The translations under genes were made by a program, and so were the position numbers. A stretch of 64,000 bases of DNA from Actinomadura macra NBRC 14102. Lineage in GTDB: Bacteria; Actinomycetota; Actinomycetes; Streptosporangiales; Streptosporangiaceae. The first letter of the stretch is position 1, and each line of letters begins with the position of its first letter. Where the stretch lies: contig NZ_BCQT01000010.1 of NCBI RefSeq assembly GCF_001552215.1, positions 62,001-126,000 of the forward strand. The letters are read 5' to 3'. Positions 40,964 through 49,093 of this stretch are shown in pieces. Under the pieces are notes generated by a model that saw only the letters and a program-made list of their open reading frames with translations, was not told where the DNA came from and made no database searches.

Positions 40964-41791
40964 TCAGCGACCCTTGACGCCCAGCAGGGCCCTCGCCGCC
41001 GCGGGGGTCATGGGCGGGCGTTGCACCAGGTGGGACGCCATGGCGGCACGTTCGACGAGTTGGACGTTCGCGGTCACCGGACGGCCCTTCGCGAACGTGA
41101 GTGTGTCCTCCATGCCGACCCGCAGGTGCCCACCCGCCGACAGCGCGGCGAACATGACGGGCAGGCTGGTCCGCCCCACACCTGTGGCGGACCAGGTCGC
41201 GCCGTCCGGCAGTGCCTCGACGGCGGCGACCAGCGTGCGGGCGTCTCCCGGCATCCCCCCCGGGACGCCCATCACCAGGTCGCAGTGGACGTGGTCGCCA
41301 TAGGGCGGGCCGTGCTTGTCCAAGAGACGGTGCAGCGCCGCCACCTGTCCCAGGTCGAAGAGCTCGAACTCTGGGACGACCTGCATGTCCTGGGTGCGTT
41401 TGTACAGCTCCACCATGAACGGCCAGGGATTCATGAACACGTCGTCGCCGAAGTTGACCGTCCCGCAGGTCAGCGAGCACATGTCGGGTTCGGCGTCCAG
41501 AACGCGGAGACGGTCCGCGTAAGGGTCGGTGACCGCACCCCCCGTGGACAGTTGGACGATCAGCCCCGTGGCCTCCCGCAGCGCCTGCACCGTGTCCCCC
41601 AGCAGGGACAGATCGAGCGTCGGCTGCGCGTCGTCGTCGCGGATGTGCACGTGAATGACGGCTGCCCCGGCCGCCTCGCACTCCTTGGCCGTCTGGACCA
41701 GTTCATCCAAGGTGACGGGCAGGGCCGGGACATCCGCCTTGGCGGACTCCGCACCCGTGGGCGCCACCGTGATGAGCGTCGTTGCTCCCAT
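40964..41791 (-). CDS. BKACE-family beta-keto acid cleavage enzyme
   Basis: A 275-residue TIM-barrel enzyme of the 3-keto-5-aminohexanoate cleavage (DUF849/BKACE) family, which condenses a beta-keto acid with acetyl-CoA using a zinc ion. The zinc-binding HVHIRD motif, QLSTGG, and the PEFELFDLGQV segment with its catalytic-region Glu are present. GVPGGMPGDARTLVAAVEALP and the final GMEDTLTFAKGRPVTANVQLVER are typical. The exact keto acid cannot be read from the sequence. ATG 41791 begins MGATTLITVAPTGAE. Only 14 bp separate it from divergent dtd. Confidence 0.88.
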   Translation of the reverse strand: MGATTLITVAPTGAESAKADVPALPVTLDELVQTAKECEAAGAAVIHVHIRDDDAQPTLDLSLLGDTVQALREATGLIVQLSTGGAVTDPYADRLRVLDAEPDMCSLTCGTVNFGDDVFMNPWPFMVELYKRTQDMQVVPEFELFDLGQVAALHRLLDKHGPPYGDHVHCDLVMGVPGGMPGDARTLVAAVEALPDGATWSATGVGRTSLPVMFAALSAGGHLRVGMEDTLTFAKGRPVTANVQLVERAAMASHLVQRPPMTPAAARALLGVKGR

Positions 41792-41805
41792 AGGGGGCAG
41801 AATGC

Positions 41806-42237
41806 ATGGTCATGAGGGCCGTAGTCCAGCGCGTGAGTCAGGCGAGCGTGTCCGTCGAGGAACGTGTCGTTGGGGAGATAGACGGACCGGGCCTGATGGT
41901 CCTGGTCGGCGTGACACACGACGACGATCCGGGAAAGGCCCGCAGGATGGCCGCGAAGCTATGGGGGTTGCGCATCCTGGACGGCGAGAAGTCCTGCTCG
42001 GACGTGAACGCGCCCCTGCTTGTGGTGAGCCAGTTCACACTCTATGGAGACACGCGAAAGGGCCGCAGACCGACGTGGACGGCCGCCGCTCCGGGCCCGG
42101 TCGCCGAGCCCCTGGTGGACGCGGTCGTGGCCGAGCTGCGGGCGCTGGGTGCCAAGGTCGAGACCGGGATGTTCGGGGCCGACATGAAGGTCTCACTGAT
42201 CAACGACGGTCCGATCACCCTCGTCGTGGACATGTGA
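41806..42237 (+). CDS. dtd: D-aminoacyl-tRNA deacylase
   Basis: A 143-residue DTD protein that hydrolyses D-aminoacyl-tRNA, including D-Tyr-tRNA and Gly-tRNA-Ala, through RNA-based catalysis. The two signature motifs are present: SQFTLYGDTRKGRRPTW and the cross-subunit Gly-cisPro-type segment NDGPITLVVDM. It starts MVMRAVVQRVSQASV from ATG 41806 (ATG 41812 is an alternative). Together with AlaX it gives the window two tRNA-editing activities, though they are not linked. Confidence 0.94.
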   Translation: MVMRAVVQRVSQASVSVEERVVGEIDGPGLMVLVGVTHDDDPGKARRMAAKLWGLRILDGEKSCSDVNAPLLVVSQFTLYGDTRKGRRPTWTAAAPGPVAEPLVDAVVAELRALGAKVETGMFGADMKVSLINDGPITLVVDM

Positions 42238-42238
42238 G

Positions 42239-42727
42239 TCACGCAAAGCCGTAGACCGTCCCGATCACGGCGACGACAGTCCCGGCGGCGGCCAGCAGGA
42301 TGAGGACGCGGTCGGCGAGCGCGAGCCGCCCCCGGACGGCCGGCGAGAAGACCACGACGCCGGTGTCGCGGTGCGCTTCCTTGGCCTTCGCCCGGAGCGG
42401 GTTACGGAGACCGACGAGCCGCCATATCGCGTCGACCTTCACGTGCTGGTGGCTCGGCTTGCAGGCGAACAGCCTGCCCCTGGCACGTTCCGTGCACGAA
42501 TACCCCTGACGCGTCATGACCCGACAGAACGTGGGAACAAGAAGAAACTGGTACAGGCACCACGCCACCAGGCCGAGCAGGGCGATCCGCCACGAATTCA
42601 GCATCCAGGCGGCCACGCCGAAGGCCGCGAAGACCGCCCACCACACCAGCGCCGACTCCCGCCGTCGGCGGCGCCGGGTCCCCCGCCTGGCGGCCGGTGG
42701 CTCCGCCTTGCCCAGATTCGCGACCAT
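42239..42727 (-). CDS. Hypothetical membrane protein
   Basis: A 162-residue protein from ATG 42727 (MVANLGKAEPPAARRG). It has a very basic N-terminus (RRGTRRRRRR), then two adjacent transmembrane helices (about 26-65). A soluble segment contains three cysteines (TFCRVM, YSCTERARG, LFACKPSHQH), and a final helix spans about 139-160. The Cys/His-containing middle part could bind metal, but the family was not recognised. The stop is two bases from the convergent dtd stop. Confidence 0.65.
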   Translation of the reverse strand: MVANLGKAEPPAARRGTRRRRRRESALVWWAVFAAFGVAAWMLNSWRIALLGLVAWCLYQFLLVPTFCRVMTRQGYSCTERARGRLFACKPSHQHVKVDAIWRLVGLRNPLRAKAKEAHRDTGVVVFSPAVRGRLALADRVLILLAAAGTVVAVIGTVYGFA

Positions 42728-42857
42728 CGTAGGAAACCACCTTCCCCGGACGGTGGCCGGGCAGAATTCGTCTATACCTGACGATATTGCCCCCCTGGTC
42801 GCGCTTTTACCCCTGGTTTGCCCCGTCTCCACCCGAAGCAGCCATCCCAGCGGCACC

Positions 42858-43847
42858 CTACGGCCGGGCGTGACCTGCCGGACGTCGACGCAGGGTGATC
42901 TGGGCGTTCGCGCCCGTGTCCGGCGACACCACGATCTCCTGGGCGGCCGCTATGCCGGACGCGAGTAGCTCAGCGTCCACCGGCACGTTCCGCTTGACGA
43001 GCGCCAGGGCGATCGGCCCCAGCTCGTGATGCCTGGCGGACGAGCCGACGACGCCGACCGTCCGGCCCCCGCGGATCTCGACCTGGTCGCCCTGGCCGGG
43101 CAGCCGGTCCACGCTGCCGTCCAGGTGCAGGAAGACGAGCCGGCGCGGCGGTCTGCCCAGGTTGTGGACGCGCGCCACGGTTTCCTGCCCCCGATAACAG
43201 CCCTTGTTCAGGTGCACGGCGGTCTCGACCACGCCGACTTCGTGGGGAATCGTCCGATGGTCAGTATCGAGCCCAGCTCGGGGACGGTACGCCGCGATAC
43301 GCAGAGCCTCGTAGGCCCAGATACCGGCGGGACGAAGATCCTCCGGAAAACCGTCCGCGCGGGGAACGATGCGGGTCTCGGTACCGGAAACGTCAGGCCA
43401 CGCCAGACCTTCGCCTTGGGGCGGCCCAGTGATGACGGCGTAATCAGCGGAAACGTCGGCGACCTCGACCCGCAGCATGAACCGCATCCGGTCCAGGAAC
43501 TGCACGAGCGACGCGGAGGTACCCGGCTCCACGTGCGCCCAGACGGCCTCACCATCATCGACCAAGTACAGGTGATGCTCGATGTGCCCGTTCGGGCTGA
43601 GCAGGAGAGCCTCGGTCGGCTCGAACGGCGCCAATCCGTCCAACTGCTGGCTCAGCAGGCTGTGCAGCCAGCTCAGCCGGTCAGGCCCGGAGACACGTAC
43701 GACACCGCGATTGCTGCGGTCGACGAACGCGGTACCTGCTTCGAGCGCGCGCTGCTCTTGCGAAGGTTCCCCATAGTGCGCGGCGACCTCCTGGTCGGGC
43801 GCATCGGCACGGACGGCTCCGGGCGACTGCAACAGCGGGCTCTCCAT
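42858..43847 (-). CDS. ygfZ: YgfZ/GcvT folate-binding protein (Fe-S cluster maintenance)
   Basis: A 329-residue protein of the YgfZ family. The diagnostic motif KGCYRGQE (NKGCYRGQETVARVHNLG) with its functional cysteine is present, as are the GcvT-like DRSNRGVVRVSGPDRLSWLHSL start and LLLSPNGHIEHHLYLVDD. YgfZ supports assembly or repair of certain Fe-S enzymes with tetrahydrofolate. ATG 43847 (MESPLLQSPG) is chosen; upstream frame is antisense to fur. It lies 10 bp downstream of the Fur-family gene, so iron-linked regulation is plausible. Confidence 0.92.
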   Translation of the reverse strand: MESPLLQSPGAVRADAPDQEVAAHYGEPSQEQRALEAGTAFVDRSNRGVVRVSGPDRLSWLHSLLSQQLDGLAPFEPTEALLLSPNGHIEHHLYLVDDGEAVWAHVEPGTSASLVQFLDRMRFMLRVEVADVSADYAVITGPPQGEGLAWPDVSGTETRIVPRADGFPEDLRPAGIWAYEALRIAAYRPRAGLDTDHRTIPHEVGVVETAVHLNKGCYRGQETVARVHNLGRPPRRLVFLHLDGSVDRLPGQGDQVEIRGGRTVGVVGSSARHHELGPIALALVKRNVPVDAELLASGIAAAQEIVVSPDTGANAQITLRRRPAGHARP

Positions 43848-43857
43848 AGAACCCAGA

Positions 43858-44274
43858 CTATGCGCCGCGGCAGTCCTCGCACCGCCCGTAGACGGTGAGG
43901 TGGTGCACGTCGGTCTCGAACCCGAAATCACGCTCCAGCACCCCGGCCAGCCCCGCCGCCGCACGCGGATCCACGTCCTCGACCGTATGGCAGCCCCGGC
44001 AGACGAGGTGGATGTGCTCGGCGTCGGCGGCCAGATGGTAGTTGGGTGGACCATGTCCGAGATGGGCATGCTTGACCAGCCCCAACTCCTCCAACAACTC
44101 CAGCGTCCGGTAGACGGTGGAGATGTTCACCCCGCGGGCTGTGCGCTGCACCTCGGTACAGATCTCTTCGGGAGTCCCGTGTTCGAGGTTGGTGACGGCC
44201 TCCAGCACCAGTTGACGCTGCGGCGTGACCCGGTACCCCTTCGCCCGGAGCTCCTCCTGCCACGACTCGACCAT
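43858..44274 (-). CDS. Fur-family metalloregulator
   Basis: A 138-residue Fur protein. The winged helix includes GYRVTPQRQLVLEAVTNL and GVNISTVYRTLELLEELGLV. The metal-binding half has HIHLVCRGCHTVEDVD, with a CxxC, and the C-terminal CEDCRG, giving the structural Cys4 zinc site. HHLTVYGRC supplies further ligands. Sequence alone does not separate Fur, Zur and PerR roles. The start at ATG 44274 fits MVESWQEELRAKGYR. ygfZ follows 10 bp after its stop. Confidence 0.92.
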   Translation of the reverse strand: MVESWQEELRAKGYRVTPQRQLVLEAVTNLEHGTPEEICTEVQRTARGVNISTVYRTLELLEELGLVKHAHLGHGPPNYHLAADAEHIHLVCRGCHTVEDVDPRAAAGLAGVLERDFGFETDVHHLTVYGRCEDCRGA

Positions 44275-44375
44275 GCACCGAGTGTATGCCGGATGAGATC
44301 GCCAAAAACTCGCTTGCCTCGTCCCGCGGAGCTCACATACCGTGCGGATACGCGCGAAAGGAGGTGGTCCAAGAA

Positions 44376-44414
44376 ATGATTGATTCGAGGGCTCGCGAGG
44401 TGGCTGTCCGCTAG
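44376..44414 (+). CDS. Candidate 12-codon small ORF with extended Shine-Dalgarno
   Basis: AAAGGAGGTGGTCC (44357-44370) is almost an exact complement of the 16S rRNA 3' end, and five bases later ATG opens a frame reading MIDSRAREVAVR before TAG. A TTGCCT-N18-TACCGT promoter-like pair lies just upstream (from about 44319), and a strong hairpin follows at 44433. It is too short for family assignment. It could be a leader peptide, but no gene follows on this strand for a kilobase. Confidence 0.45.
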   Translation: MIDSRAREVAVR

Positions 44415-44432
44415 TCGCCGTTCCGCCTCGGC

Positions 44433-44453
44433 GCCGCCGCCCCCGGCGGCGGC
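44433..44453 (+). terminator. GC hairpin after the small ORF
   Basis: GCCGCCGCC (44433-44441) and GGCGGCGGC (44445-44453) form a 9-bp stem with a CCC loop, 18 bp after the small ORF stop. No T-tract follows. Confidence 0.5.
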
Positions 44454-44629
44454 AACCGGTCGCGACGGTGACCGGCGAATCCCAGGCAGTTACCCGGTCC
44501 CCGGACCGATGGACCCGTCCTGTCCATCCCCCGCCCCATGCGGGAAGGTCCGGGGATCGCTCTTTTCCAGGAACGGGCCCGCCGCGAGACGGACGCTCCA
44601 GGCCGTCCTCGGTCCACGCCGGGCTCACC

Positions 44630-44693
44630 ACACGCGCGGCTCACTTTACGCCGTACTCGCTACACGCGCGGCTCACTCCACGCCGTACTCGCT
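44630..44693. repeat. Two-copy 32-bp tandem repeat
   Basis: Positions 44630-44661 and 44662-44693 are identical except for two bases (TTTACG against TCCACG in the middle). They lie in the 467-bp region between the Fur and nitrobindin genes, which otherwise holds only the small ORF and hairpin. Confidence 0.85.
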
Positions 44694-44741
44694 GCTTGCT
44701 CCGCCACGTGCGAGCTTCACCCCGTCCTCACACCGCGCAGG

Positions 44742-45227
44742 TCAGGCGACGCGCTTGAGTTGGGCTGATAGGTGGGACTGGAGTTTCTGGCCCACCGCCG
44801 CCATGTCGTAGGCCCAGCCCAGGTCCTCGCCGATGAGGCCGTAGAGGCGCGTCCCGGCGGTGACCTCCTTGGCGGACTCCGTCCGGGCCACGACATCGGT
44901 CTGCAACTCGACCCGGTTGAACGCGACGTTGCCGAGGTAGATCTCGACGATGCCGGTCGGGTGGGCCAGCGTCACCTCGACCTGATGGTCCGGACGCGGC
45001 CTCCAGTAGCCCGTCTCGGTGGCGAGGGGGCGTCCGAGCGTGCCGTCCTTCTCGATCATCCAGGTGCGGCTCGCGTAGATCAGGAAGGGCTTTCCGATAT
45101 GGGTGAAGGACATCTCCTGCCCGAAGTTGAAGTCCTCGATCGTGGGATAGCCGCCGACGCCGGCGCCCTCCCACGTGCCCAACAGGAACTTCAGAGGCTC
45201 AAGGTCCGGGTGCAGCTCAGGCTCCAT
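44742..45227 (-). CDS. Nitrobindin-type heme beta-barrel (peroxynitrite isomerase family)
   Basis: A 161-residue beta-barrel related to fatty-acid-binding proteins. The signature GTWEGAGVGGYPTI spans residues 17-30, and the C-terminal HLSAQLKRV places the proximal heme-ligand histidine at about 152. Actinobacterial nitrobindins bind ferric heme and isomerise peroxynitrite to nitrate. The start is ATG 45227 or GTG 45233, two codons upstream. Proximity to Fur and DsrE-like genes recalls the common actinobacterial order and fits redox or iron homeostasis. Confidence 0.88.
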   Translation of the reverse strand: MEPELHPDLEPLKFLLGTWEGAGVGGYPTIEDFNFGQEMSFTHIGKPFLIYASRTWMIEKDGTLGRPLATETGYWRPRPDHQVEVTLAHPTGIVEIYLGNVAFNRVELQTDVVARTESAKEVTAGTRLYGLIGEDLGWAYDMAAVGQKLQSHLSAQLKRVA

Positions 45228-45296
45228 GGGCACCGAGCGTAGCGGCGTGGGGCCCGTCCCGCGCGAAGAGAAAATGATGCGCTCGGGGCAGGTCCG

Positions 45297-45386
45297 CTAC
45301 TTCAGCCGTCCGAGCCGGATGACGAGCAGGACGGCGGAAACCGCCACCAACCCGAGAACGAGGACCAGGACACCCGCGTTCACCAT
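45297..45386 (-). CDS. Small membrane protein, about 29 residues
   Basis: A very short frame reading MVNAGVLVLVLGLVAVSAVL followed by LVIRLGRLK. It is a single transmembrane helix with a basic cytoplasmic end. Similar tiny MNAGV-type membrane peptides occur near nitrobindin/DsrE genes in streptomycetes, by my recollection of those loci. The start could be ATG 45386, GTG 45383 or GTG 45395. No strong ribosome site is visible. Confidence 0.5.
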   Translation of the reverse strand: MVNAGVLVLVLGLVAVSAVLLVIRLGRLK

Positions 45387-45432
45387 TCCGCTCACGCCAC
45401 GGGATGGTACCGCCCCAGCTAGAGTTCCCTGT

Positions 45433-45795
45433 ATGGCGAGACCTCTGGTGATCAAGGTGACCGCGGGGGCGGACGCCCCGGAACGGTGCAACCAAGCCTT
45501 CACGGTGGCCGCCGCCGCGGCGGCGAGCGGAGTACCCGTCTCCCTGTGGCTGACCGGTGAGTCGGCCTGGTTCTCCCTGCCCGGCCGCGCCGGGGACTTC
45601 TCCCTCCCGCACGCGACACCGCTGGAGGATCTACTCTCGGTGATCCTCTCAGCTGGACAGGTGACCCTGTGCACGCAATGCGCGGCCCGGCGCGAGATCG
45701 GACCGGACGATGTGCTGCCCGGGGTCCGGATCGCCGGTGCGCCGACCTTCGTGGAGGAGATCTCCACCGAGGACGTTCAGGCCATCGTGTACTGA
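45433..45795 (+). CDS. DsrE-family protein
   Basis: A 120-residue protein with the DsrE/DsrF alpha/beta fold: MARPLVIKVTAGADAPERCN at the start, AAAAAASGVPVSLWLTGES, then a Cys-x-x-Cys in VTLCTQCAARREIG and a final VRIAGAPTFVEEI. The CxxC could participate in sulfur transfer or redox chemistry, but no other sulfur-trafficking genes are nearby, so the role is open. It is divergent from the small membrane protein gene and codirectional with terC 82 bp downstream. Confidence 0.85.
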   Translation: MARPLVIKVTAGADAPERCNQAFTVAAAAAASGVPVSLWLTGESAWFSLPGRAGDFSLPHATPLEDLLSVILSAGQVTLCTQCAARREIGPDDVLPGVRIAGAPTFVEEISTEDVQAIVY

Positions 45796-45877
45796 GGCCC
45801 GTCGAGCGGTTTCGGGTTGATCTGGTCTAGAACGGAAATGAGTCGGCCGATGTCCCGTTCTCTGGGGAGCTGCCGGC

Positions 45878-46897
45878 ATGGTCGACATACCCGCCTGGGC
45901 CTGGGTCGCGACGGTGGGGCTGATCGTCGTCCTCTTCGTCTTCGACCTGCTGGTGGCCGTGCGGCGGCCGCACGCGGTCAAGCTGGGTGAGGCGACCTTC
46001 TGGTCGGTCTTCTACATCGCGGTGGCGGTCGTTTTCGGGTTGGTGTTGTGGGGGCTCGGCGGGTCGACGGCGGGGACGGAGTACTTCGCGGGATGGATCG
46101 TCGAGAAGAGCCTGTCCATCGACAATCTGTTCGTGTTCGTCATCGTCTTCTCGCGCTTCGGGGTCCCGGAGCAGTACCAGCAGAAGGCGCTGCTGTTCGG
46201 CATCGCGGCGGCGCTGGCGTTGCGGACGATCCTCATCGTGGTGGGCGCCGCGGCGATCAGTCTGTTCTCCTTCACGTTCCTGTTCTTCGGGCTCGTGCTG
46301 ATCTGGACGGCCGTGCAGCTCATCCGGCACCGCAAGGAGGAACCCGAGGTCGAGGACACCTGGCTCGTCCGGCGGGCTCGTAAGATCCTGCCGGTCAGCT
46401 CGGACTTCCACGGCGGCCGGATGCTCGCCCACGAGGACGGCCAGCGTGTGATGACGCCGCTTCTCCTGGTGTTCATCGCGATCGGGAGCACCGACCTGCT
46501 GTTCGCCCTGGACTCCATTCCGGCGGTGTTCGGGGTGACGGAGGAGGCGTTCATCGTGTTCACCGCCAACGCGTTCGCGCTGCTCGGGCTGCGCGCCCTC
46601 TTCTTCCTCATCGAGGGGCTACTGGAAAGGCTCGTCTACCTTTCGATCGGCCTTTCGGTGATCCTCGCCTTCATCGGCGTAAAGCTCATCCTGCTGTTCC
46701 TGCACGAGGACGTCAGCAACTCCATTCCTGAGATCCCGACACCCGTCTCCCTGGGCGTGATCCTGCTGATTCTGGTGGTCACCACGATCGCCAGCCTCCT
46801 CCGCGTCCGCACCCATCCGGACGAGCGGGCGCACGCCGGCTCCCTCCGCAAACGCCGTAAGGAATCCCGTTCCGAGGAGGAGGCCACGACCTCCTGA
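45878..46897 (+). CDS. TerC/Alx-family integral membrane protein
   Basis: A 339-residue protein with about nine transmembrane helices. The two TerC repeats are visible as VEKSLSIDNLFVFVIVFSRF and TDLLFALDSIPAVFGVT, each with the conserved acidic residue within a helix. Members such as Alx and YceF act in manganese export or metallation of exported proteins, while TerC is linked to tellurite resistance. No other ter genes are present, so metal homeostasis is more likely. ATG 45878 starts MVDIPAWAWVATVG. The promoter region carries TCTAGAACGGAA (45826-45837) and CCGTTCT (45855-45861) as an inverted pair. Confidence 0.88.
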   Translation: MVDIPAWAWVATVGLIVVLFVFDLLVAVRRPHAVKLGEATFWSVFYIAVAVVFGLVLWGLGGSTAGTEYFAGWIVEKSLSIDNLFVFVIVFSRFGVPEQYQQKALLFGIAAALALRTILIVVGAAAISLFSFTFLFFGLVLIWTAVQLIRHRKEEPEVEDTWLVRRARKILPVSSDFHGGRMLAHEDGQRVMTPLLLVFIAIGSTDLLFALDSIPAVFGVTEEAFIVFTANAFALLGLRALFFLIEGLLERLVYLSIGLSVILAFIGVKLILLFLHEDVSNSIPEIPTPVSLGVILLILVVTTIASLLRVRTHPDERAHAGSLRKRRKESRSEEEATTS

Positions 46898-46925
46898 GCG
46901 GAGACATCAGGAGAGTCGGCCCGGA

Positions 46926-47468
46926 TCAGTCGTCTTCGCGTAGCGCGCGGATCGCCTTCTGAAGGCGAGCCTCGCGTCCGGCCGGTGTCCGGGCCTTGAG
47001 CAGCGGCAGGATCAGCAGGTACCGGCCGGTCTTGTCGAGCGCGTCGAAGCGGGCGGCCGCCTCCGGGGCGGCCGCGAGGGCCGAGGCCAGGTCGGACGGG
47101 ACGGTCGCATCGCGCTGGGCGGCGTAGGCCGCGGCCCACCGCCCGTCCATCTGGGCCGCGGCCACCTCGGCCAGGCCGGGTGGCCGCATCCTCCCGGCGG
47201 CGGTCAGCGCCTCCACCTTCGCCACGTTCACCCGCGACCATGGGCTGCCCTTGCGCCGGCGCGAGTACCGCTGGAGGTAGCTGTGCTCGTCCAAGGACTT
47301 GCGCTGGCTGTCGATCCAGCCATAGCAGAGCGCAACGTCCAGGGCCTGGCCGATCGTGATCGAGCCGATGCCCGCGCCCTTCTTGGCGATCCTCAGCCAC
47401 ACTCCGCCCTCGTCGTCGTGGTGTCCCGCCAGCCACGACTCCCACTCGGCGGCGTCCGCGAAGCGCAT
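46926..47468 (-). CDS. YdeI/OmdA-family protein
   Basis: A 180-residue protein of the YdeI (OmpD-associated, bacteriocin-protection) family. RFADAAEWESWLAGHHDDEG, VWLRIAKKGAG, IDVALCYGWIDSQRKSLDE-type text (here QALDVALCYGWIDSQRK) and QRYSRRRKGSPWSRVNVAKV match it. Several C-terminal turns (LPLLKARTPAGREARLQKAI) are also typical. Biochemical function is unknown. ATG 47468 overlaps the glyoxalase-family stop, so the two genes are coupled. Confidence 0.85.
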   Translation of the reverse strand: MRFADAAEWESWLAGHHDDEGGVWLRIAKKGAGIGSITIGQALDVALCYGWIDSQRKSLDEHSYLQRYSRRRKGSPWSRVNVAKVEALTAAGRMRPPGLAEVAAAQMDGRWAAAYAAQRDATVPSDLASALAAAPEAAARFDALDKTGRYLLILPLLKARTPAGREARLQKAIRALREDD

Positions 47469-47875
47469 CACTTGGCCCGCACCTCCAGGTAGTGCCGGTT
47501 GTGCATGATGCCGAGGACGTTGCCGAACGGATCGACCACGGACGCGGTGACGAACCCCTCTCCGTGCTCGGTGAGCGGCTGGTACTGCTCGGCGCCCATG
47601 GACAACAGCTTGTCCAGGGTTCCCTGGAGGTCGTCCACATGCCAGTGCATGACGGCCCCGCCCGGGCCGGACGCCGCGCCGGGCGCCCTGAACCGTCCGT
47701 CGATCAGGCCGAGTTCGTGCTCCTCGTCGCCGATGCGGAACTCGTAGTAGGCGGTCCGCCCGTCCGGCCCGGCGCGGTTGAAGTAGGGCTCGATGCCCAG
47801 GAACTCGGTGTACCAGCGCTTGGCCGCCTCCAGGTCGTCCGCCCAGAAGTTGGTGGTGGCAGGTCCTCGCAACAT
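47468..47875 (-). CDS. VOC-family (glyoxalase/bleomycin resistance fold) protein
   Basis: A 135-residue single VOC domain pair. It starts MLRGPATTNFWADDLEAAKR, with FWADDLEAAKRWYTEFLGIEP typical of the first module and VVDPFGNVLGIMHNRHYLE of the second. Acidic and His residues at HWHVDDL and near LGIM could bind a metal ion. Substrate and function are unknown. It is the first gene of a two-gene unit with the YdeI-family gene. Confidence 0.85.
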   Translation of the reverse strand: MLRGPATTNFWADDLEAAKRWYTEFLGIEPYFNRAGPDGRTAYYEFRIGDEEHELGLIDGRFRAPGAASGPGGAVMHWHVDDLQGTLDKLLSMGAEQYQPLTEHGEGFVTASVVDPFGNVLGIMHNRHYLEVRAK

Positions 47876-48202
47876 CGCGTTCTCCCTCTCGTCGTCCTGA
47901 CACCCACAACGTTAGGAGGCCAATAGGTCATCGAACGTCCTACTAGGACACTGATCTTCGAATAGCCCACACTCTGCGATCAGCGTGAGGAGGCGCATGC
48001 CTCCGGCGCTCTACCACGGGATGGTCGCACCATGGCGATCCAGGAACTGCAAGTCCCGGGGCGCCGGCCTGCGCTTCGAGGACGTCGACGACGGCCGGGA
48101 TACTCGGTCCCGCTCGGATTGGCTTTCCGGCCGTCCCGAGGCCGTCATGCGTCGTGTCAAGCAGTGCCGGGCACCTGACGTGGAACCCAGGAAGCGAAGT
48201 CG
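47876..48202. other. Intergenic region without a recognisable gene
   Basis: This 327-bp stretch between the VOC and lipase genes has short open frames on both strands, none with coding-like composition or family similarity. AT-richer sequence at 47915-47975 probably contains the VOC promoter. Confidence 0.5.
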
Positions 48203-49093
48203 CTACGGGATGCGCATCTCAGGCTTCGACCGGTCCATACAGGTATCGATTCCCGGGTTGTAGGGCGCGGTGGGGTTGAACAAGGCGTAGGAGTACGAAC
48301 AGCAGGGGTTGTGCCGTTCCCCCTCGGACGAGTATTTGGCACCGAACGGGGCCTCGACACCGACCGCCTCATACGGGAACGGCGGCAGCTTCGGCACTTC
48401 GTCGTAAGTGTTCACCAGCCGGAATGTCTGGACATCCAAGTCGCCGTAATAGTCCTTGAACTTCGAAGCTCCAACCTTGGGGCTGGCCTGGTTGCAATGC
48501 AAGATCTTCGTACTGGGTATCGCGGCGGCACGTGCCAGCGGTACGGTCAGGGTCGCCAGGGCCGAACCGAGGCTGTGCCCGGTGACAATGAGCCTTTTTC
48601 CACTGTTAGCAATAATTGACAATTCACCCATGAAGGTGCCGTGGTCGAGACCATTGAAGACGTCGCGAAAGCCGTGCTCCACCTGGATGTCGGTGATAGG
48701 TGATTTCGTCGGCGGGCTGTAGGGCACCAGCTTCGTCTTGCCGTCCATGATGAAGTCGTCGTCCGTCTGGGACCCACGGAAGGCCAGAAACACAGTCGTA
48801 CTGTCCGGCCCGTAGGCGAATATCGCGAAGGGTTCGCTGATCAGCCTGTCATCGAGGATGAAACTGCTCCAGAAGGGGCCTCGAAACGTCCAGTCGTCGA
48901 GCGGAAACACCGGGCTCGTGATGGGGCAACTGTCCGAGGGGGTCCACGAGAACCTGCCTGCACTGGGCTTGCCGTCGGCCTTCCATTGTTCACACATGTC
49001 GCAGGCTACATTGACGACGAAGGAACAGGTTCGGGCGATGTCCAGATCATATCCCGGAGGAATTTGCAGCGGTGTTCCATCTCCGTCGGACAT
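48203..49093 (-). CDS. Class 3 lipase
   Basis: A 296-residue lipase_3 protein. The nucleophile elbow TGHSLGSALA gives Ser174; the other triad members are likely Asp231 (NTYDEVPKLPP) and His261 (GERHNPCCSY). FLAFRGSQTDDDF is the conserved oxyanion-region strand. No signal peptide is evident, although several cysteines are present. Base composition is visibly lower in GC than neighbouring genes, and codons are less biased, suggesting recent acquisition. It is flanked by gene-poor sequence on both sides. Confidence 0.85.
   Translation of the reverse strand: MSDGDGTPLQIPPGYDLDIARTCSFVVNVACDMCEQWKADGKPSAGRFSWTPSDSCPITSPVFPLDDWTFRGPFWSSFILDDRLISEPFAIFAYGPDSTTVFLAFRGSQTDDDFIMDGKTKLVPYSPPTKSPITDIQVEHGFRDVFNGLDHGTFMGELSIIANSGKRLIVTGHSLGSALATLTVPLARAAAIPSTKILHCNQASPKVGASKFKDYYGDLDVQTFRLVNTYDEVPKLPPFPYEAVGVEAPFGAKYSSEGERHNPCCSYSYALFNPTAPYNPGIDTCMDRSKPEMRIP

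Noticed and set aside
45796..45877. yybP-ykoY manganese riboswitch upstream of terC
   Set aside because: Only 82 bp are available and no GGGGAGUA-type conserved loops were found.
47985..48263. 92-codon plus-strand frame
   Set aside because: Overlaps the lipase C-terminus, has atypical composition and no recognisable motif.
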